A stretch of DNA of 64,000 bases, from positions 86,888-150,887 of the forward strand of contig JAOARW010000065.1 in assembly GCA_025210475.1 (NCBI GenBank), in the 5' to 3' direction. Positions 7,768-16,865 of the stretch are shown here, piece by piece. Under the pieces are notes generated by a model that was given only the letters and a program-made list of their open reading frames with translations, was not told where the DNA came from and made no database searches. The stretch's first letter is position 1, and each line of letters starts with the position of its first letter. The DNA comes from Carboxylicivirga sp. (lineage in GTDB: Bacteria; Bacteroidota; Bacteroidia; Bacteroidales; Marinilabiliaceae). The position numbers and the translations under genes were made by a program.

Positions 7768-8964
7768 ATGAAACAAAAATTAAACATCGGCCTGTTTGGC
7801 TTTGGTGTGGTCGGACAAGGCCTCTACGAAGTACTAAAAACCAGTCCGGCCTTCGATTCTGAGATTTCTAAAATCTGTGTTAAAAATAAAAAGGAAAGAT
7901 CATTGCCCGAGAATTTTTTCTGCTACGAGGCAGATGAAATATTGGACGATCCGAACATAAACACTGTTGTTGAGTTAATTGACAATGCTGATGAAGCATA
8001 TCACATTGTTAAAAAAGCATTGCAAAAAGGAAAACACGTGGTATCGGCCAATAAAAAGATGCTGGCTGAAAACATGGCTGAAATGATTCAGCTTCAAAAA
8101 GAAAACAAGGTTTCTTTATTATATGAAGCATCGGCATGTGGCAGTATACCAGTTATTCGTAACCTGGAAGAGTATTACGATAATGACCTGCTTCTGTCGG
8201 TTACGGGGATATTGAATGGTTCGTCGAACTACATTCTTTCAAAAATATTTGATCATAACCAATCCTACGAATCTGCCTTAAAAGATGCGCAGGATCTGGG
8301 TTTTGCCGAGAGTGATCCAACATTTGATGTGGAAGGTTTTGACTCACTTTACAAGCTGATTATACTAACCCTTCACAGTTTTGGATCGGTGATTGATCCC
8401 GACGATGTACTGACCTACGGTATATCCAACATCTCGGATTTTGATATTCAGTATGCACGCGAAAAGCGTTACAAAATAAAACTGGTGGGTCAGGTAGAAC
8501 GTCTCGAAGGCAATAACATCACTTTGTTTGTATTGCCTCGTTTTGTTCGTAAAGACAAATATATCTATAGCGTTGAAGACGAATTTAATGGAGTTGTTAT
8601 AAAAGGAAAAGCCTACGACAAACAATTTATGTTTGGAAAAGGGGCAGGGGCACATCCTACCGGTTCGGCAGTTTTATCAGACATAACAGCATTGGCTCAT
8701 AACTATGCTTACGAGTATAAAAAAATGAATTATGCCGATGATTTTAATTATTCGAAAGAACACCAGGTTGAACTGTACCTCAGATATTCGAACGAAGCCA
8801 TACTGGAAAAATTCAATTTTGAATCGATTACAGAACAATACAAAGGTCCTGAATACAGTTACAAAATTGGCTTTATCAAATTGGCCGATTTACTGCAAAT
8901 TAAAGATCAACTAAGAGGAATGGATATTTTTATGGCAATAACAGGAAAATCCCTTAATTATTAA
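7768..8964 (+). CDS. hom: Homoserine dehydrogenase
   Basis: A 398-residue enzyme reducing aspartate semialdehyde to homoserine, the branch point to methionine and threonine. The Rossmann motif is GFGVVG (residues 11-16), followed by VVSANKKMLAE near residue 92 and the catalytic core GILNGSSNYILSKI with DAQDLGFAESDPTFDVEG. The chain ends soon after the catalytic domain, so the C-terminal ACT domain found in many single-function homologues appears to be absent. Feedback control by threonine through an ACT domain is therefore unlikely. The neighbouring metY uses an activated product of this reaction. Confidence 0.92.
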   Translation: MKQKLNIGLFGFGVVGQGLYEVLKTSPAFDSEISKICVKNKKERSLPENFFCYEADEILDDPNINTVVELIDNADEAYHIVKKALQKGKHVVSANKKMLAENMAEMIQLQKENKVSLLYEASACGSIPVIRNLEEYYDNDLLLSVTGILNGSSNYILSKIFDHNQSYESALKDAQDLGFAESDPTFDVEGFDSLYKLIILTLHSFGSVIDPDDVLTYGISNISDFDIQYAREKRYKIKLVGQVERLEGNNITLFVLPRFVRKDKYIYSVEDEFNGVVIKGKAYDKQFMFGKGAGAHPTGSAVLSDITALAHNYAYEYKKMNYADDFNYSKEHQVELYLRYSNEAILEKFNFESITEQYKGPEYSYKIGFIKLADLLQIKDQLRGMDIFMAITGKSLNY

Positions 8965-8991
8965 CAATTGGCATAAATTATAAAACACTTG

Positions 8992-9028
8992 AAGCGAGGT
9001 AATTACTATTGCTTCGCTTTTTCTTTTT
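8992..9028 (+). terminator. Terminator after hom, overlapping the 3' end of the convergent CDF gene
   Basis: A stem AAGCGA (8992-8997) with TCGCTT (9014-9019) has an inner GTAAT/ATTGC extension and is followed by a T-rich run to 9028. It serves hom; its right part is the last coding bases of the minus-strand gene. Confidence 0.7.
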
Positions 9029-9878
9029 GCAAAGAATCAATGTGTACAGTTGCCTGAATATTGGTTCTTTCTTTTATCAATATCTCATAATTAGTAGCAA
9101 TTTCGTGGGCATTGTGGATGGTATAATCGGCAGGCAGTCGAATGTGCAGTGTCATTTCGGTATGATTACCATATTGGTGCACCAAAAAATGATGAGGATA
9201 GATCTCAAATTCAGCCACTTCATGAGCCAACTTAATTATATCTTCGCGTAAATCATCATCAATGCCTTCACCCAAGAGATGACTGATGTTGTCTTTCATG
9301 ATGCTATAAGTCGTGTAAAACAATAACAATGAAACCAATATCCCCAACACACCATCGATCCACCAATAATACTGGCCAATAAAAATTCCTATTAAAATTA
9401 CAAATGATGAAATGGCATCGGAACGATGATGCCAGCCATCAGCCACCATGGATTTTGATTTCGTTCGTTTACCAATTATAATGGAATATTGAGCCATAAA
9501 TTCTTTAACAACCAACGAAATAATCGTAACAACAATGGCCAGTGTTCCATACTCTACCTCACTTTGGCTACGAAGTTTTAAGATGGATTCTTTTAAAAAG
9601 CTAAAGCCGATAATGGCCAGCAGCATTCCAACAACGATAGAAGCTATTACTTCAGCACGTCCATGACCATAAGGATGTTCTTCGTCCGCAGGTTTGGCAG
9701 AAATTTTTAAACCAATTAAAACAGCCACTGATGAAATGCTATCGCTCAAAGTATGCCAGGCATCGGCAATAATCGCTACCGATGAACTCACTAATCCGGC
9801 CCAAAGTTTAATGGCAAAAAGAAATATATTTAAGAAAATGGAACCGTAGGTGGCCATTATCCCTGTTTTGTTTTCCAT
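9006..9878 (-). CDS. Cation diffusion facilitator family metal exporter
   Basis: A 290-residue inner-membrane protein with about five to six hydrophobic helices. Two CDF metal-site helices are clear: ADAWHTLSD (Asp39, His42, Asp46) and ADGWHHRSD (Asp147, His150, Asp154). A linker rich in His and Glu (DEEHPYGHGRAE, 65-76) and a cytoplasmic C-terminal domain with HHFLVHQYGNHTEMTLHIRL follow. It is predicted to export Zn, Mn or Fe in exchange for protons. Substrate cannot be fixed from sequence alone. It is convergent with hom and has no operon partner. Confidence 0.9.
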   Translation of the reverse strand: MENKTGIMATYGSIFLNIFLFAIKLWAGLVSSSVAIIADAWHTLSDSISSVAVLIGLKISAKPADEEHPYGHGRAEVIASIVVGMLLAIIGFSFLKESILKLRSQSEVEYGTLAIVVTIISLVVKEFMAQYSIIIGKRTKSKSMVADGWHHRSDAISSFVILIGIFIGQYYWWIDGVLGILVSLLLFYTTYSIMKDNISHLLGEGIDDDLREDIIKLAHEVAEFEIYPHHFLVHQYGNHTEMTLHIRLPADYTIHNAHEIATNYEILIKERTNIQATVHIDSLQKEKAKQ

Positions 9879-10012
9879 ATAATTAAAGCATCATTTATCG
9901 AATATGACAAATTACCAATCGCTTTGTTTAAAAATCCTCATTTCATGTGAAAGTAAAAGTCAATATATTAGGGATAAACAACTAACTAGTTAGCCCTGGT
10001 ATGAAAGCTTCT

Positions 10013-11146
10013 TTAATCATCCTCTACAAAAAAGAAATCTGAAATAATTCGATCCGTGATCATTTTACTATCAGCACTCACCCGGCAAAACCCATCTATA
10101 ATAATAACCTTAGCTTGTTCCTGCTGTTTTTTCAATTCTCTTGCAAAAAATTGCCTAATGGTTTCGCTAAAGCTTTCAATCAATGACAATTTAAAACCTT
10201 TTTGCGTTCGCAATCCCAACATTATTAACTCATTATATCGATCGATACTTGAAAGTTCTTCGGTTTCATAGAAACACTCATTCTTTTCAATGTTATCAAT
10301 GTAACGTTTCACATCTCTTACATTCCACCTTCTGTTTGATCCATCAAATGAATGAGCCGATGGCCCCAGTCCCAAATATTTTTCACCGGTCCAGTAATTA
10401 CTATTGTGTTGAGATTCAAAACCTGGTAGCGAAAAATTTGAAATTTCGTAATGATCAAAGCCAGCTTTCGTTAACTCATCTCTCAAATAATCAAATTGCT
10501 GAACACTTGATTCTTCAGGCACTTCAACGAGTTTTCCCTTTTTTAAGTAATCGTAATAAAGCGTTCCTTTTTCAAAAGTTAAATGATAGGCTGATATATG
10601 TTGTACATTGCTTTCAATGGCTAGCTGAACATTGGTATTCCACTCTTCGAACGACATATAAGGTAAGCCATAAATCAGGTCAATGCTCATATTATCAATA
10701 CCATTTTTTTTAGCTATTTCAATGGCCTGCAGTGCCTGTCGAGAATTATGTCGCCGATTCATTTTCCTTAGGTGCTCGTCAAAAAAACTTTGAATGCCCA
10801 TGCTTAATCGGTTCACACCCAGATGAACCAAATCGCTGATATATTTGTCATTTATATCATCGGGATTAACTTCTAAGGTTAACTCTTTAATGGAATTAAC
10901 AGGGGTAAACTGATTAATCAGATCTATTATTTCTTTTAATTCCGAAATAGTTAAAGTCGAAGGTGTACCCCCGCCAAAATATAAAGTTTCAATCTTCTCT
11001 TTTTGAAGAAAAGATTGATATAATTTTATTTCTTTACAAAGAGCTTTAATATATTCGTCTTTGAATTGTTGATTGGTGGTTTTGTAAAAATCACAATATG
11101 AACATCGTGAGTAACAAAACGGAACATGAATGTAAATGCCGGCCAT
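10013..11146 (-). CDS. hemW: HemW-type radical SAM protein (coproporphyrinogen III oxidase-like)
   Basis: A 377-residue protein with the radical SAM motif CYSRCSYC (Cys11, Cys15, Cys18) immediately after the N-terminus, GGGTPS, and a HemW C-terminal domain with NSNYWTGEKYLGLGPSAHSFDG. HemW proteins are heme chaperones; the name 'oxygen-independent coproporphyrinogen oxidase' often attached to this group belongs to HemN. The N-terminus MAGIYIHVPFC is typical, which fixes the start at 11146. A perfect parS site lies ten bases upstream. Confidence 0.9.
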   Translation of the reverse strand: MAGIYIHVPFCYSRCSYCDFYKTTNQQFKDEYIKALCKEIKLYQSFLQKEKIETLYFGGGTPSTLTISELKEIIDLINQFTPVNSIKELTLEVNPDDINDKYISDLVHLGVNRLSMGIQSFFDEHLRKMNRRHNSRQALQAIEIAKKNGIDNMSIDLIYGLPYMSFEEWNTNVQLAIESNVQHISAYHLTFEKGTLYYDYLKKGKLVEVPEESSVQQFDYLRDELTKAGFDHYEISNFSLPGFESQHNSNYWTGEKYLGLGPSAHSFDGSNRRWNVRDVKRYIDNIEKNECFYETEELSSIDRYNELIMLGLRTQKGFKLSLIESFSETIRQFFARELKKQQEQAKVIIIDGFCRVSADSKMITDRIISDFFFVEDD

Positions 11147-11155
11147 TACTGGGAT

Positions 11156-11171
11156 TGTTTCACGTGAAACA
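11156..11171. promoter_or_regulatory. parS: parS centromere site, perfect 16-bp match
   Basis: TGTTTCACGTGAAACA is the exact ParB-binding consensus, a full palindrome, in the intergenic space between divergent hemW and the VanZ-like gene. A small hairpin CACTG/CAGTG follows at 11170-11184. Sites of this kind cluster near the replication origin in most bacteria. Confidence 0.85.
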
Positions 11172-11251
11172 CTGAAAAACAGTGCATTATTAACGAGTTA
11201 TTAACAGTTTATAAACAAATATTGGTGTAGTTTTCAACAAATAATTAATAA

Positions 11252-11674
11252 ATGTATTATTTCAAAAAATACCATAAGACCCTTTGCGTGATTGTAGCGA
11301 TTACCATTCTAAGTTTAATAAATACCAAAAATCTTTCACCAATTGATTTACCAAGAATACCACATATGGACAAAATTGTTCATTTTCTGATGTATTTCGG
11401 TTTGGCGTTCGTATTTATGTTTGAATATTACATTCATCATCATAAAACCATTCGCAACATCACAAAAATTCTTATTCTTCCACTGATGTATGGAGGTTTA
11501 ATGGAATTGTTGCAATTAACACTCACTTCTTATCGTTGCGGAAACTGGTGGGATATGTTGGCTAATACCAGTGGAATATTAGCTGCTTTTTTTGCTGTTT
11601 TAATATTAAGGAATAACATCTTTGTGAAAAAGTTGATGTTATTCCCATTAAAACAACCGCTATTTAAAGCTTAA
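11252..11674 (+). CDS. VanZ family membrane protein
   Basis: A 140-residue protein with about four hydrophobic segments and the VanZ-like MDKIVHFLMYFGLAFVF motif near residue 37, followed by a GGLMELLQ helix typical of the family. VanZ-like proteins are small integral membrane proteins; some affect teicoplanin sensitivity but most have no known role. Its 3' end overlaps that of the convergent Rrf2 gene by 11 bases. Confidence 0.8.
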   Translation: MYYFKKYHKTLCVIVAITILSLINTKNLSPIDLPRIPHMDKIVHFLMYFGLAFVFMFEYYIHHHKTIRNITKILILPLMYGGLMELLQLTLTSYRCGNWWDMLANTSGILAAFFAVLILRNNIFVKKLMLFPLKQPLFKA

Positions 11675-12107
11675 TGTAATCTGATTTTTCTTCCATGTTT
11701 GAAAGAATTTTCGCAATTGTTTCGGTTGAGAAAAATTCAAACATTTGCTTACGAATAGAACTGTACTGCTCGTGTACAGGACAAGCATAACCTTCGTCGT
11801 TATTAGTTTTGCATGAATGCATTCCAATCAGGCAATTGGTAAATACATCACTACCATCAATTATTGAAACAATATCATACAAGGTAATATCATCTGCAGG
11901 ACGACCAATACTAAATCCACCATGAGGCCCCTTGGTACTTTTTAGTAATTTCTGCTTAGCCAGACTCTGAAGTATCTTTCCTAAAAAAGGTGTTGGTATA
12001 TCTAAATCCTTGGAAATTTGTTTGATACCTATTTTTTTACCATCCTCATCATTTACGGCCAAATAGATAACCGCACGAATGGCATATTTGCAAGTGTTTG
12101 ATAACAT
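11664..12107 (-). CDS. Rrf2 family transcriptional regulator, probable Fe-S sensor
   Basis: A 147-residue regulator with an N-terminal winged helix (SNTCKYAIRAVIYLA, then GGFSIGRPADDITLYDIV) and three cysteines at 92, 99 and 109, the spacing expected for an iron-sulfur cluster as in IscR/NsrR-type proteins. It could sense Fe-S supply, nitric oxide or redox state. It lies 45 bases downstream of lutB on the same strand, whose product needs two 4Fe-4S clusters, so regulation of that gene is an attractive but unproven guess. Confidence 0.88.
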   Translation of the reverse strand: MLSNTCKYAIRAVIYLAVNDEDGKKIGIKQISKDLDIPTPFLGKILQSLAKQKLLKSTKGPHGGFSIGRPADDITLYDIVSIIDGSDVFTNCLIGMHSCKTNNDEGYACPVHEQYSSIRKQMFEFFSTETIAKILSNMEEKSDYIKL

Positions 12108-12152
12108 TTTTATTGAGTTTGCGGCTAAGGTAAGAAAATCATTAAAAAACCT

Positions 12153-13523
12153 TTATCTCTTTATATGCTTTTTCCATTGCTGATTAAAAGTTTTTCGACT
12201 AAAAGATGGTAAATCCTTATCTTTTCCGACAAGATTATTACCAAATAAAGACGTAGCTAGATTTTTAAAGAATGAATTAAAAGCATTCATCAAACTTCGA
12301 TTCGATAACGAAGTATATAACGATTTATTGAGAAAACGGTCAAATCCTGACTGGACAACGATAGCTTTCTGTCGATTGTAAAGCAACAATTTTGTCAAAG
12401 GAATTTTAACCGGACATACTTCTTCACAACTCCCACATAAAGATGAAGCAAAACTCAGATGGTTATAATCACCAAAATCTTTAAAATGTGGTGACAATAC
12501 AGAACCAATGGGACCACTATAAGTTGTGCTATAAGTATATCCCCCAATATTTTTATAAACAGGACATGCATTTAGGCAAGCTCCGCAACGGATACATTTT
12601 AAAGAAGACTGCAGTGTTTTATCTGAATAGATTTCACTACGCTTGTTATCCAGTAAAAAAATCACCATTTGTTCCGGCCCATCAACTTCTGTTGATTTCT
12701 TAGGACCGAAAAACAAATTACTGTAAACAGTCAGTTGTTGACCTGTACCATGCGACGCCAGTAAGGGCCAAAACAATGGTAAATTTTCAATGGAGGGGAT
12801 TAGTTTTTCAATTCCGGCAATAACAATGTGCGTTTTGGGATAAGAAGCCGTTAACAAGGCGTTACCTTCATTTTCGGTAACAGCCACAGCTCCTTCTTTG
12901 GCACACAGAAAGTTGGCACCTGTAATACCAACATCAGCCTTTATAAACTTTTTACGAAGCAACTTTCTAACAAAGGCTGTTAATTCCTCGGCACTCAAGT
13001 TTTTATCAGTTCCAAACTCTTTATTGAACAGCTCGGCAATATCCTGTTTGGATTTATGCATGGCAGGAGTAACAATGTGATAGGGTTTTTCACCGGCAGT
13101 TTGAACAATAAACTCCCCAAGATCAGTCTCTACCGATTCTATACACAAGTTGTTAACATGATGGTTCAGCTCAATTTCTTCTGTCACCATCGATTTGCTT
13201 TTAACAAGCATCTTTACCTGTTCAGCTTTTAATAGCTCCGATAGTTGATCTATTAACTGTTCCTGATTTTCTGCCCAATAAACTTCAGCGCCATTATTTA
13301 AAACCTTGGTTTCAAATTCCATAAGTAAATCAGGTAATTGATTTATTACCTGATTTTTTATTATAGAAGCTTGTTCTTTGGCGAGCTCAAGATTTTTATA
13401 ACGCTTTCGCCCATTCGCTACAGCTAAATCATATTTCGACATATTGAACTGAATGGTTCGCCGATGATTCTGATCGCTGGCAATACGGGCAGCCTCTTTT
13501 TTAAAATCCTGAACTTTGCTCAA
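12153..13523 (-). CDS. lutB: LutB-like lactate utilisation iron-sulfur protein
   Basis: A 456-residue protein with an N-terminal LUD domain (about 60-300) and a ferredoxin-like region holding CIRCGACLNACP (Cys310, 313, 316, 320) and CGSCEEVCP (Cys363, 366, 370). LutB works with LutA and LutC to oxidise L-lactate to pyruvate. Neither partner is in this window, so they must be elsewhere if the pathway is complete. The gene is 11 bases downstream of rpiB and 45 bases upstream of the Rrf2 regulator, probably one operon. Confidence 0.88.
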   Translation of the reverse strand: MSKVQDFKKEAARIASDQNHRRTIQFNMSKYDLAVANGRKRYKNLELAKEQASIIKNQVINQLPDLLMEFETKVLNNGAEVYWAENQEQLIDQLSELLKAEQVKMLVKSKSMVTEEIELNHHVNNLCIESVETDLGEFIVQTAGEKPYHIVTPAMHKSKQDIAELFNKEFGTDKNLSAEELTAFVRKLLRKKFIKADVGITGANFLCAKEGAVAVTENEGNALLTASYPKTHIVIAGIEKLIPSIENLPLFWPLLASHGTGQQLTVYSNLFFGPKKSTEVDGPEQMVIFLLDNKRSEIYSDKTLQSSLKCIRCGACLNACPVYKNIGGYTYSTTYSGPIGSVLSPHFKDFGDYNHLSFASSLCGSCEEVCPVKIPLTKLLLYNRQKAIVVQSGFDRFLNKSLYTSLSNRSLMNAFNSFFKNLATSLFGNNLVGKDKDLPSFSRKTFNQQWKKHIKR

Positions 13524-13534
13524 ATTATAAGGTT

Positions 13535-13972
13535 TTAAACAGGTATTTTATCGATGCGTTTCTGATGTCTTCCACCTTCAAACGCTGTATTAACAAATTT
13601 ATCAACAATAGCAATGGCCTCTTCAACCGACACATAACGACCTGGAACAGTGCAAATATTAGCATCATTATGCAGGCGTGCCATTTCTGAGATTTCAACA
13701 CTCCAACATAAAGCAGCACGAATACCCTGGTGCTTATTAACAGTCATGTTAATTCCGTTTCCACTGCCACAAATGGCAATACCCAGTTCATATTCCTTCG
13801 ATTCCACGGCACTGGCCATGGGATGGGCATAGTCAGCATAGTCCGTACTTTCCTCAGAATGAGTTCCGAAGTCTTTAACTTCTATTCCTTTTTCGATTAA
13901 AAATGCTTTAATTGCTTCCTTTACAGGGTAACCTGCATGATCGGCTGCCAAGGCAATTGTTTTGAAATTCAT
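13535..13972 (-). CDS. rpiB: Ribose-5-phosphate isomerase B
   Basis: A 145-residue sugar isomerase of the RpiB/LacAB family, interconverting ribose 5-phosphate and ribulose 5-phosphate. Visible motifs are ALAADHAGYPVKEAI at the N-terminus, SEESTDYADYAHPMA, and the catalytic-cysteine loop CGSGNGINMTVNKHQGIRAALC. The end PGRYVSVEEAIAIVDKFV is also typical. It is the first gene of the minus-strand rpiB-lutB-Rrf2 group. Confidence 0.93.
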   Translation of the reverse strand: MNFKTIALAADHAGYPVKEAIKAFLIEKGIEVKDFGTHSEESTDYADYAHPMASAVESKEYELGIAICGSGNGINMTVNKHQGIRAALCWSVEISEMARLHNDANICTVPGRYVSVEEAIAIVDKFVNTAFEGGRHQKRIDKIPV

Positions 13973-14432
13973 GGTTTGTTTTTTTTACAAAGATAAGCAT
14001 GCTGATGCCATTTAAAAACATGTTAAAAAACCTGTTCTTTAATGTTAAGAACTTGTGAACCATCTTGAATTAAAAAATGAAAAATTGAGTTGATAATTTA
14101 CATTTATTTTTCAATACAAACATTGGTTTTGATTTCTGATGTTGGTAAGCATTTTATTTTAATGTGACTTTTGAACGGTTTTTAACTTCACTTTAAACAT
14201 TAACAAACAAAGAAATTATTAAATTTGAAGCCTATTAACACTTTGTTAAAATCGTTTAAAATCTAATTAATATCAATAAATTAACAAGCTTTAAACATGT
14301 TAATAAGCCGTTAGTATTCGATTCTCTAAATCTGATAACTATACATCCAACGATTATTGAATAAAAATGCTAACCTTGCTAACAGGATATTATCATTACT
14401 ATATTTTTTAAATTTCTTTCTATTATATAAAT
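13973..14432. other. AT-rich divergent intergenic region between rpiB and nadA
   Basis: This stretch of 460 bases has no convincing gene or RNA. It is very AT-rich. TAAATTTG at 14220-14227 matches the -7 consensus but is more than 200 bases from nadA and lacks a clear -33 partner. It must contain promoters for the divergent rpiB and nadA units, which I cannot place with confidence. Confidence 0.5.
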
Positions 14433-15428
14433 ATGAATATAAAGGATAGTTGGTTGAAAAGTGGATATGTGGACGAACAGGTTCCAACTAATATCGATAT
14501 CAAAAAGGAGATTATTCGTTTAAAAGAAGAGAAGGATGCTATTATAATGGCTCATTTCTATCAAAAGAACGAAATACAGGACATCGCAGACTTTGTTGGG
14601 GATAGTTTAGCCTTGGCACAAAAAGCGGCTAAAACAGACGCTAAAATCATTATTTTGGCAGGAGTGCATTTTATGGGTGAAACTGCTAAAATACTATCGC
14701 CAGATAAAAAGGTATTAGTTCCTGACTTAAATGCCGGGTGTAGTTTAGCCGATAGTTGTCCTCCGGAAGAGTTTCAACAGTTTGTTAACAGTCATCCCGA
14801 CCATACTGTATTAACCTATGTAAATACTACAGCAGATATAAAGGCCTTATCTGACATTGTGGTTACATCAACTAATGCTAAAAACGTTGTTGATAGTTTA
14901 CCTAAGGATGAAAAAATCATTTTTGGTCCCGATCGAAATCTTGGTAATTACCTTAATAGTATTACCGGAAGAGAAATGGTACTTTGGGATGGGGCTTGTC
15001 ATGTACACGAAAAGTTCTCTGTTGAAAAAATTGTTGAATTAAAAAAGGAGCACCCTGATGCGCTGATTTTAGCACATCCTGAATGTAAAAAGCCTTTACT
15101 TTTATTGGCCGATTACGTTGGTAGTACAGCTGCCTTGTTGAATTATTCGACAAGTAACGAAAACAAGAAATTTATTGTGGCAACTGAATCGGGTATTATT
15201 CATCAAATGCAAAAGGCTAATCCTGATAAAGAATTCATCCCTGCTCCGCCAAATGATTCGACTTGTGCCTGCAATGATTGTGAATATATGAAGTTAAATA
15301 CGCTTCAAAAGTTGTATAATTGTCTGAAATTTGAGTGGCCAAATATCGAAGTTAAAGAAGATATAAGAGTTAAAGCCGTTAAACCAATTAATCGAATGCT
15401 GGATATTTCTAAGAAAGCCGGCCTTTAA
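14433..15428 (+). CDS. nadA: Quinolinate synthase
   Basis: A 331-residue 4Fe-4S enzyme condensing iminoaspartate with dihydroxyacetone phosphate in NAD biosynthesis. Probable cluster ligands are Cys103 (LNAGCSLADSC), Cys189 (WDGACHVHEKF) and one of Cys278, 280 or 283 in the C-terminal STCACNDCEYM segment. MAHFYQKNEIQDIADFVGDS near residue 39 is the NadA substrate-site signature. Its partner nadB is about 43 kb away at 58858, so the two are not an operon. It is the first gene of the long plus-strand series. Confidence 0.94.
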   Translation: MNIKDSWLKSGYVDEQVPTNIDIKKEIIRLKEEKDAIIMAHFYQKNEIQDIADFVGDSLALAQKAAKTDAKIIILAGVHFMGETAKILSPDKKVLVPDLNAGCSLADSCPPEEFQQFVNSHPDHTVLTYVNTTADIKALSDIVVTSTNAKNVVDSLPKDEKIIFGPDRNLGNYLNSITGREMVLWDGACHVHEKFSVEKIVELKKEHPDALILAHPECKKPLLLLADYVGSTAALLNYSTSNENKKFIVATESGIIHQMQKANPDKEFIPAPPNDSTCACNDCEYMKLNTLQKLYNCLKFEWPNIEVKEDIRVKAVKPINRMLDISKKAGL

Positions 15429-15450
15429 ATAATGAATAACCTGATTCCTG

Positions 15451-15840
15451 ATGGAAAAACTTGAACATCCTGTATCTGTATTATTAGTTGAAGACAATGT
15501 ATTAAACCAAAAGCTGATTTTTTTAAACCTTTCAAAGTATGGTTTTAAAATTGACATTGCTAACCACGGAAAGGAAGCTTTGGAAAAACTAAATGTCGGA
15601 AGCTATGATTTGGTATTAATGGATCTGATGATGCCCATAATGGATGGCCTTGAAACCACTGTTGCAATTCGAGAAAAGGAAAAAGTCAGTCACGAACACA
15701 TACCAATTGTAGGTTTAACAGCTAATACTTACGATGCTGACAGGGAAAAGTGTTTGTCATTCGGAATGGATGAATACATGACGAAACCATTCGATCTTCA
15801 GGAATTCTTTAGAAATCTTAAAAAATTAAACATAATCTGA
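15451..15840 (+). CDS. Single-domain response regulator (receiver only)
   Basis: A 129-residue CheY-like receiver. The acidic pair is Glu14-Asp15 (VEDN), the phospho-acceptor is Asp58 in LVLMDLMMPIMDG, the conserved Thr is in VGLTANT, and the Lys is in MDEYMTKPF. No output domain is present. Its sequence style resembles the receivers attached to hybrid kinases. It sits 22 bases after nadA and 7 before ruvB with no kinase nearby, so its partner is unknown. Confidence 0.9.
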   Translation: MEKLEHPVSVLLVEDNVLNQKLIFLNLSKYGFKIDIANHGKEALEKLNVGSYDLVLMDLMMPIMDGLETTVAIREKEKVSHEHIPIVGLTANTYDADREKCLSFGMDEYMTKPFDLQEFFRNLKKLNII

Positions 15841-15847
15841 TTGCGAT

Positions 15848-16861
15848 ATGACTTTCGACATTAGGGGGAATGGTGAAACCGAAAAAGATTTAGACAAGGC
15901 ATTACGACCGCTTTCGTTTGATGATTTTAAGGGGCAGGATAAAATTGTCGAAAATCTCGAGATATTTGTTCAGGCCGCAAAAATGCGCGGTGAGGCACTT
16001 GACCATGTACTTTTGCATGGCCCTCCAGGATTAGGTAAAACAACTCTTTCGAATATTATTGCCAATCAATTAGGGGTTGGTTTTAAATTAACCAGCGGTC
16101 CTGTATTAGATAAACCTGGCGATTTAGCAGGTATTTTAACCAGTTTGGAAGAAAACGATGTGCTTTTTATCGATGAGATCCATCGCTTAAGTCCCGTTAT
16201 TGAAGAGTACTTATACAGTGCCATGGAAGATTTCAGGATTGACATTGTTATTGATAAAGGACCGGGAGCGAGAAGCATACAGATTGATTTAAATCCTTTT
16301 ACCTTGATTGGCGCCACTACACGGAGCGGTTTATTGACAGCACCTTTACGCGCACGTTTCGGTATCAATAGTCATCTTGAATATTATAATTCTCAGACTA
16401 TTGCACACATCATTGAACGCTCAGCCGATATTCTGGAAGTAAGAATACATGAAAATGCCGCCAATGAAATTGCCCGACGAAGCCGTGGTACGCCTCGTAT
16501 TGCAAACGCATTATTGCGTCGTGTACGTGATTTTGCTCAGGTAAAAGGCAATGGTATCATTGATTTGGAAATTAGCCGCATTGCATTAAATGCTCTGAAC
16601 ATTGATATGTTTGGCCTGGATACAATGGATCATAAAATCTTACTGACTCTAATCGATAAGTTTAATGGAGGCCCGGTTGGTGTTGGTACCATTGCCACTG
16701 CAGTTGGCGAAGATGCCGGAACCATTGAGGAAGTTTACGAGCCTTTTTTGATTATGGAAGGTTTTATTAAACGAACTCCTCGTGGTCGAATGGCCACGTC
16801 TCATGCCTATACACACTTAGGAAAAGAAACGAACTTAAATCAAGGATCTTTATTCTCTTAG
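15848..16861 (+). CDS. ruvB: Holliday junction branch migration ATPase RuvB
   Basis: A 337-residue AAA+ motor of the RuvAB complex. It carries Walker A GPPGLGKTT (58-66), Walker B LFIDEIHRL, sensor 1 IGATTRSGLL with the LRARFG arginine segment, and the C-terminal winged helix FIKRTPRGR. Length is normal. ruvA and ruvC are not in this window. It is followed after four bases by the flippase gene. Confidence 0.97.
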   Translation: MTFDIRGNGETEKDLDKALRPLSFDDFKGQDKIVENLEIFVQAAKMRGEALDHVLLHGPPGLGKTTLSNIIANQLGVGFKLTSGPVLDKPGDLAGILTSLEENDVLFIDEIHRLSPVIEEYLYSAMEDFRIDIVIDKGPGARSIQIDLNPFTLIGATTRSGLLTAPLRARFGINSHLEYYNSQTIAHIIERSADILEVRIHENAANEIARRSRGTPRIANALLRRVRDFAQVKGNGIIDLEISRIALNALNIDMFGLDTMDHKILLTLIDKFNGGPVGVGTIATAVGEDAGTIEEVYEPFLIMEGFIKRTPRGRMATSHAYTHLGKETNLNQGSLFS

Positions 16862-16865
16862 TATT

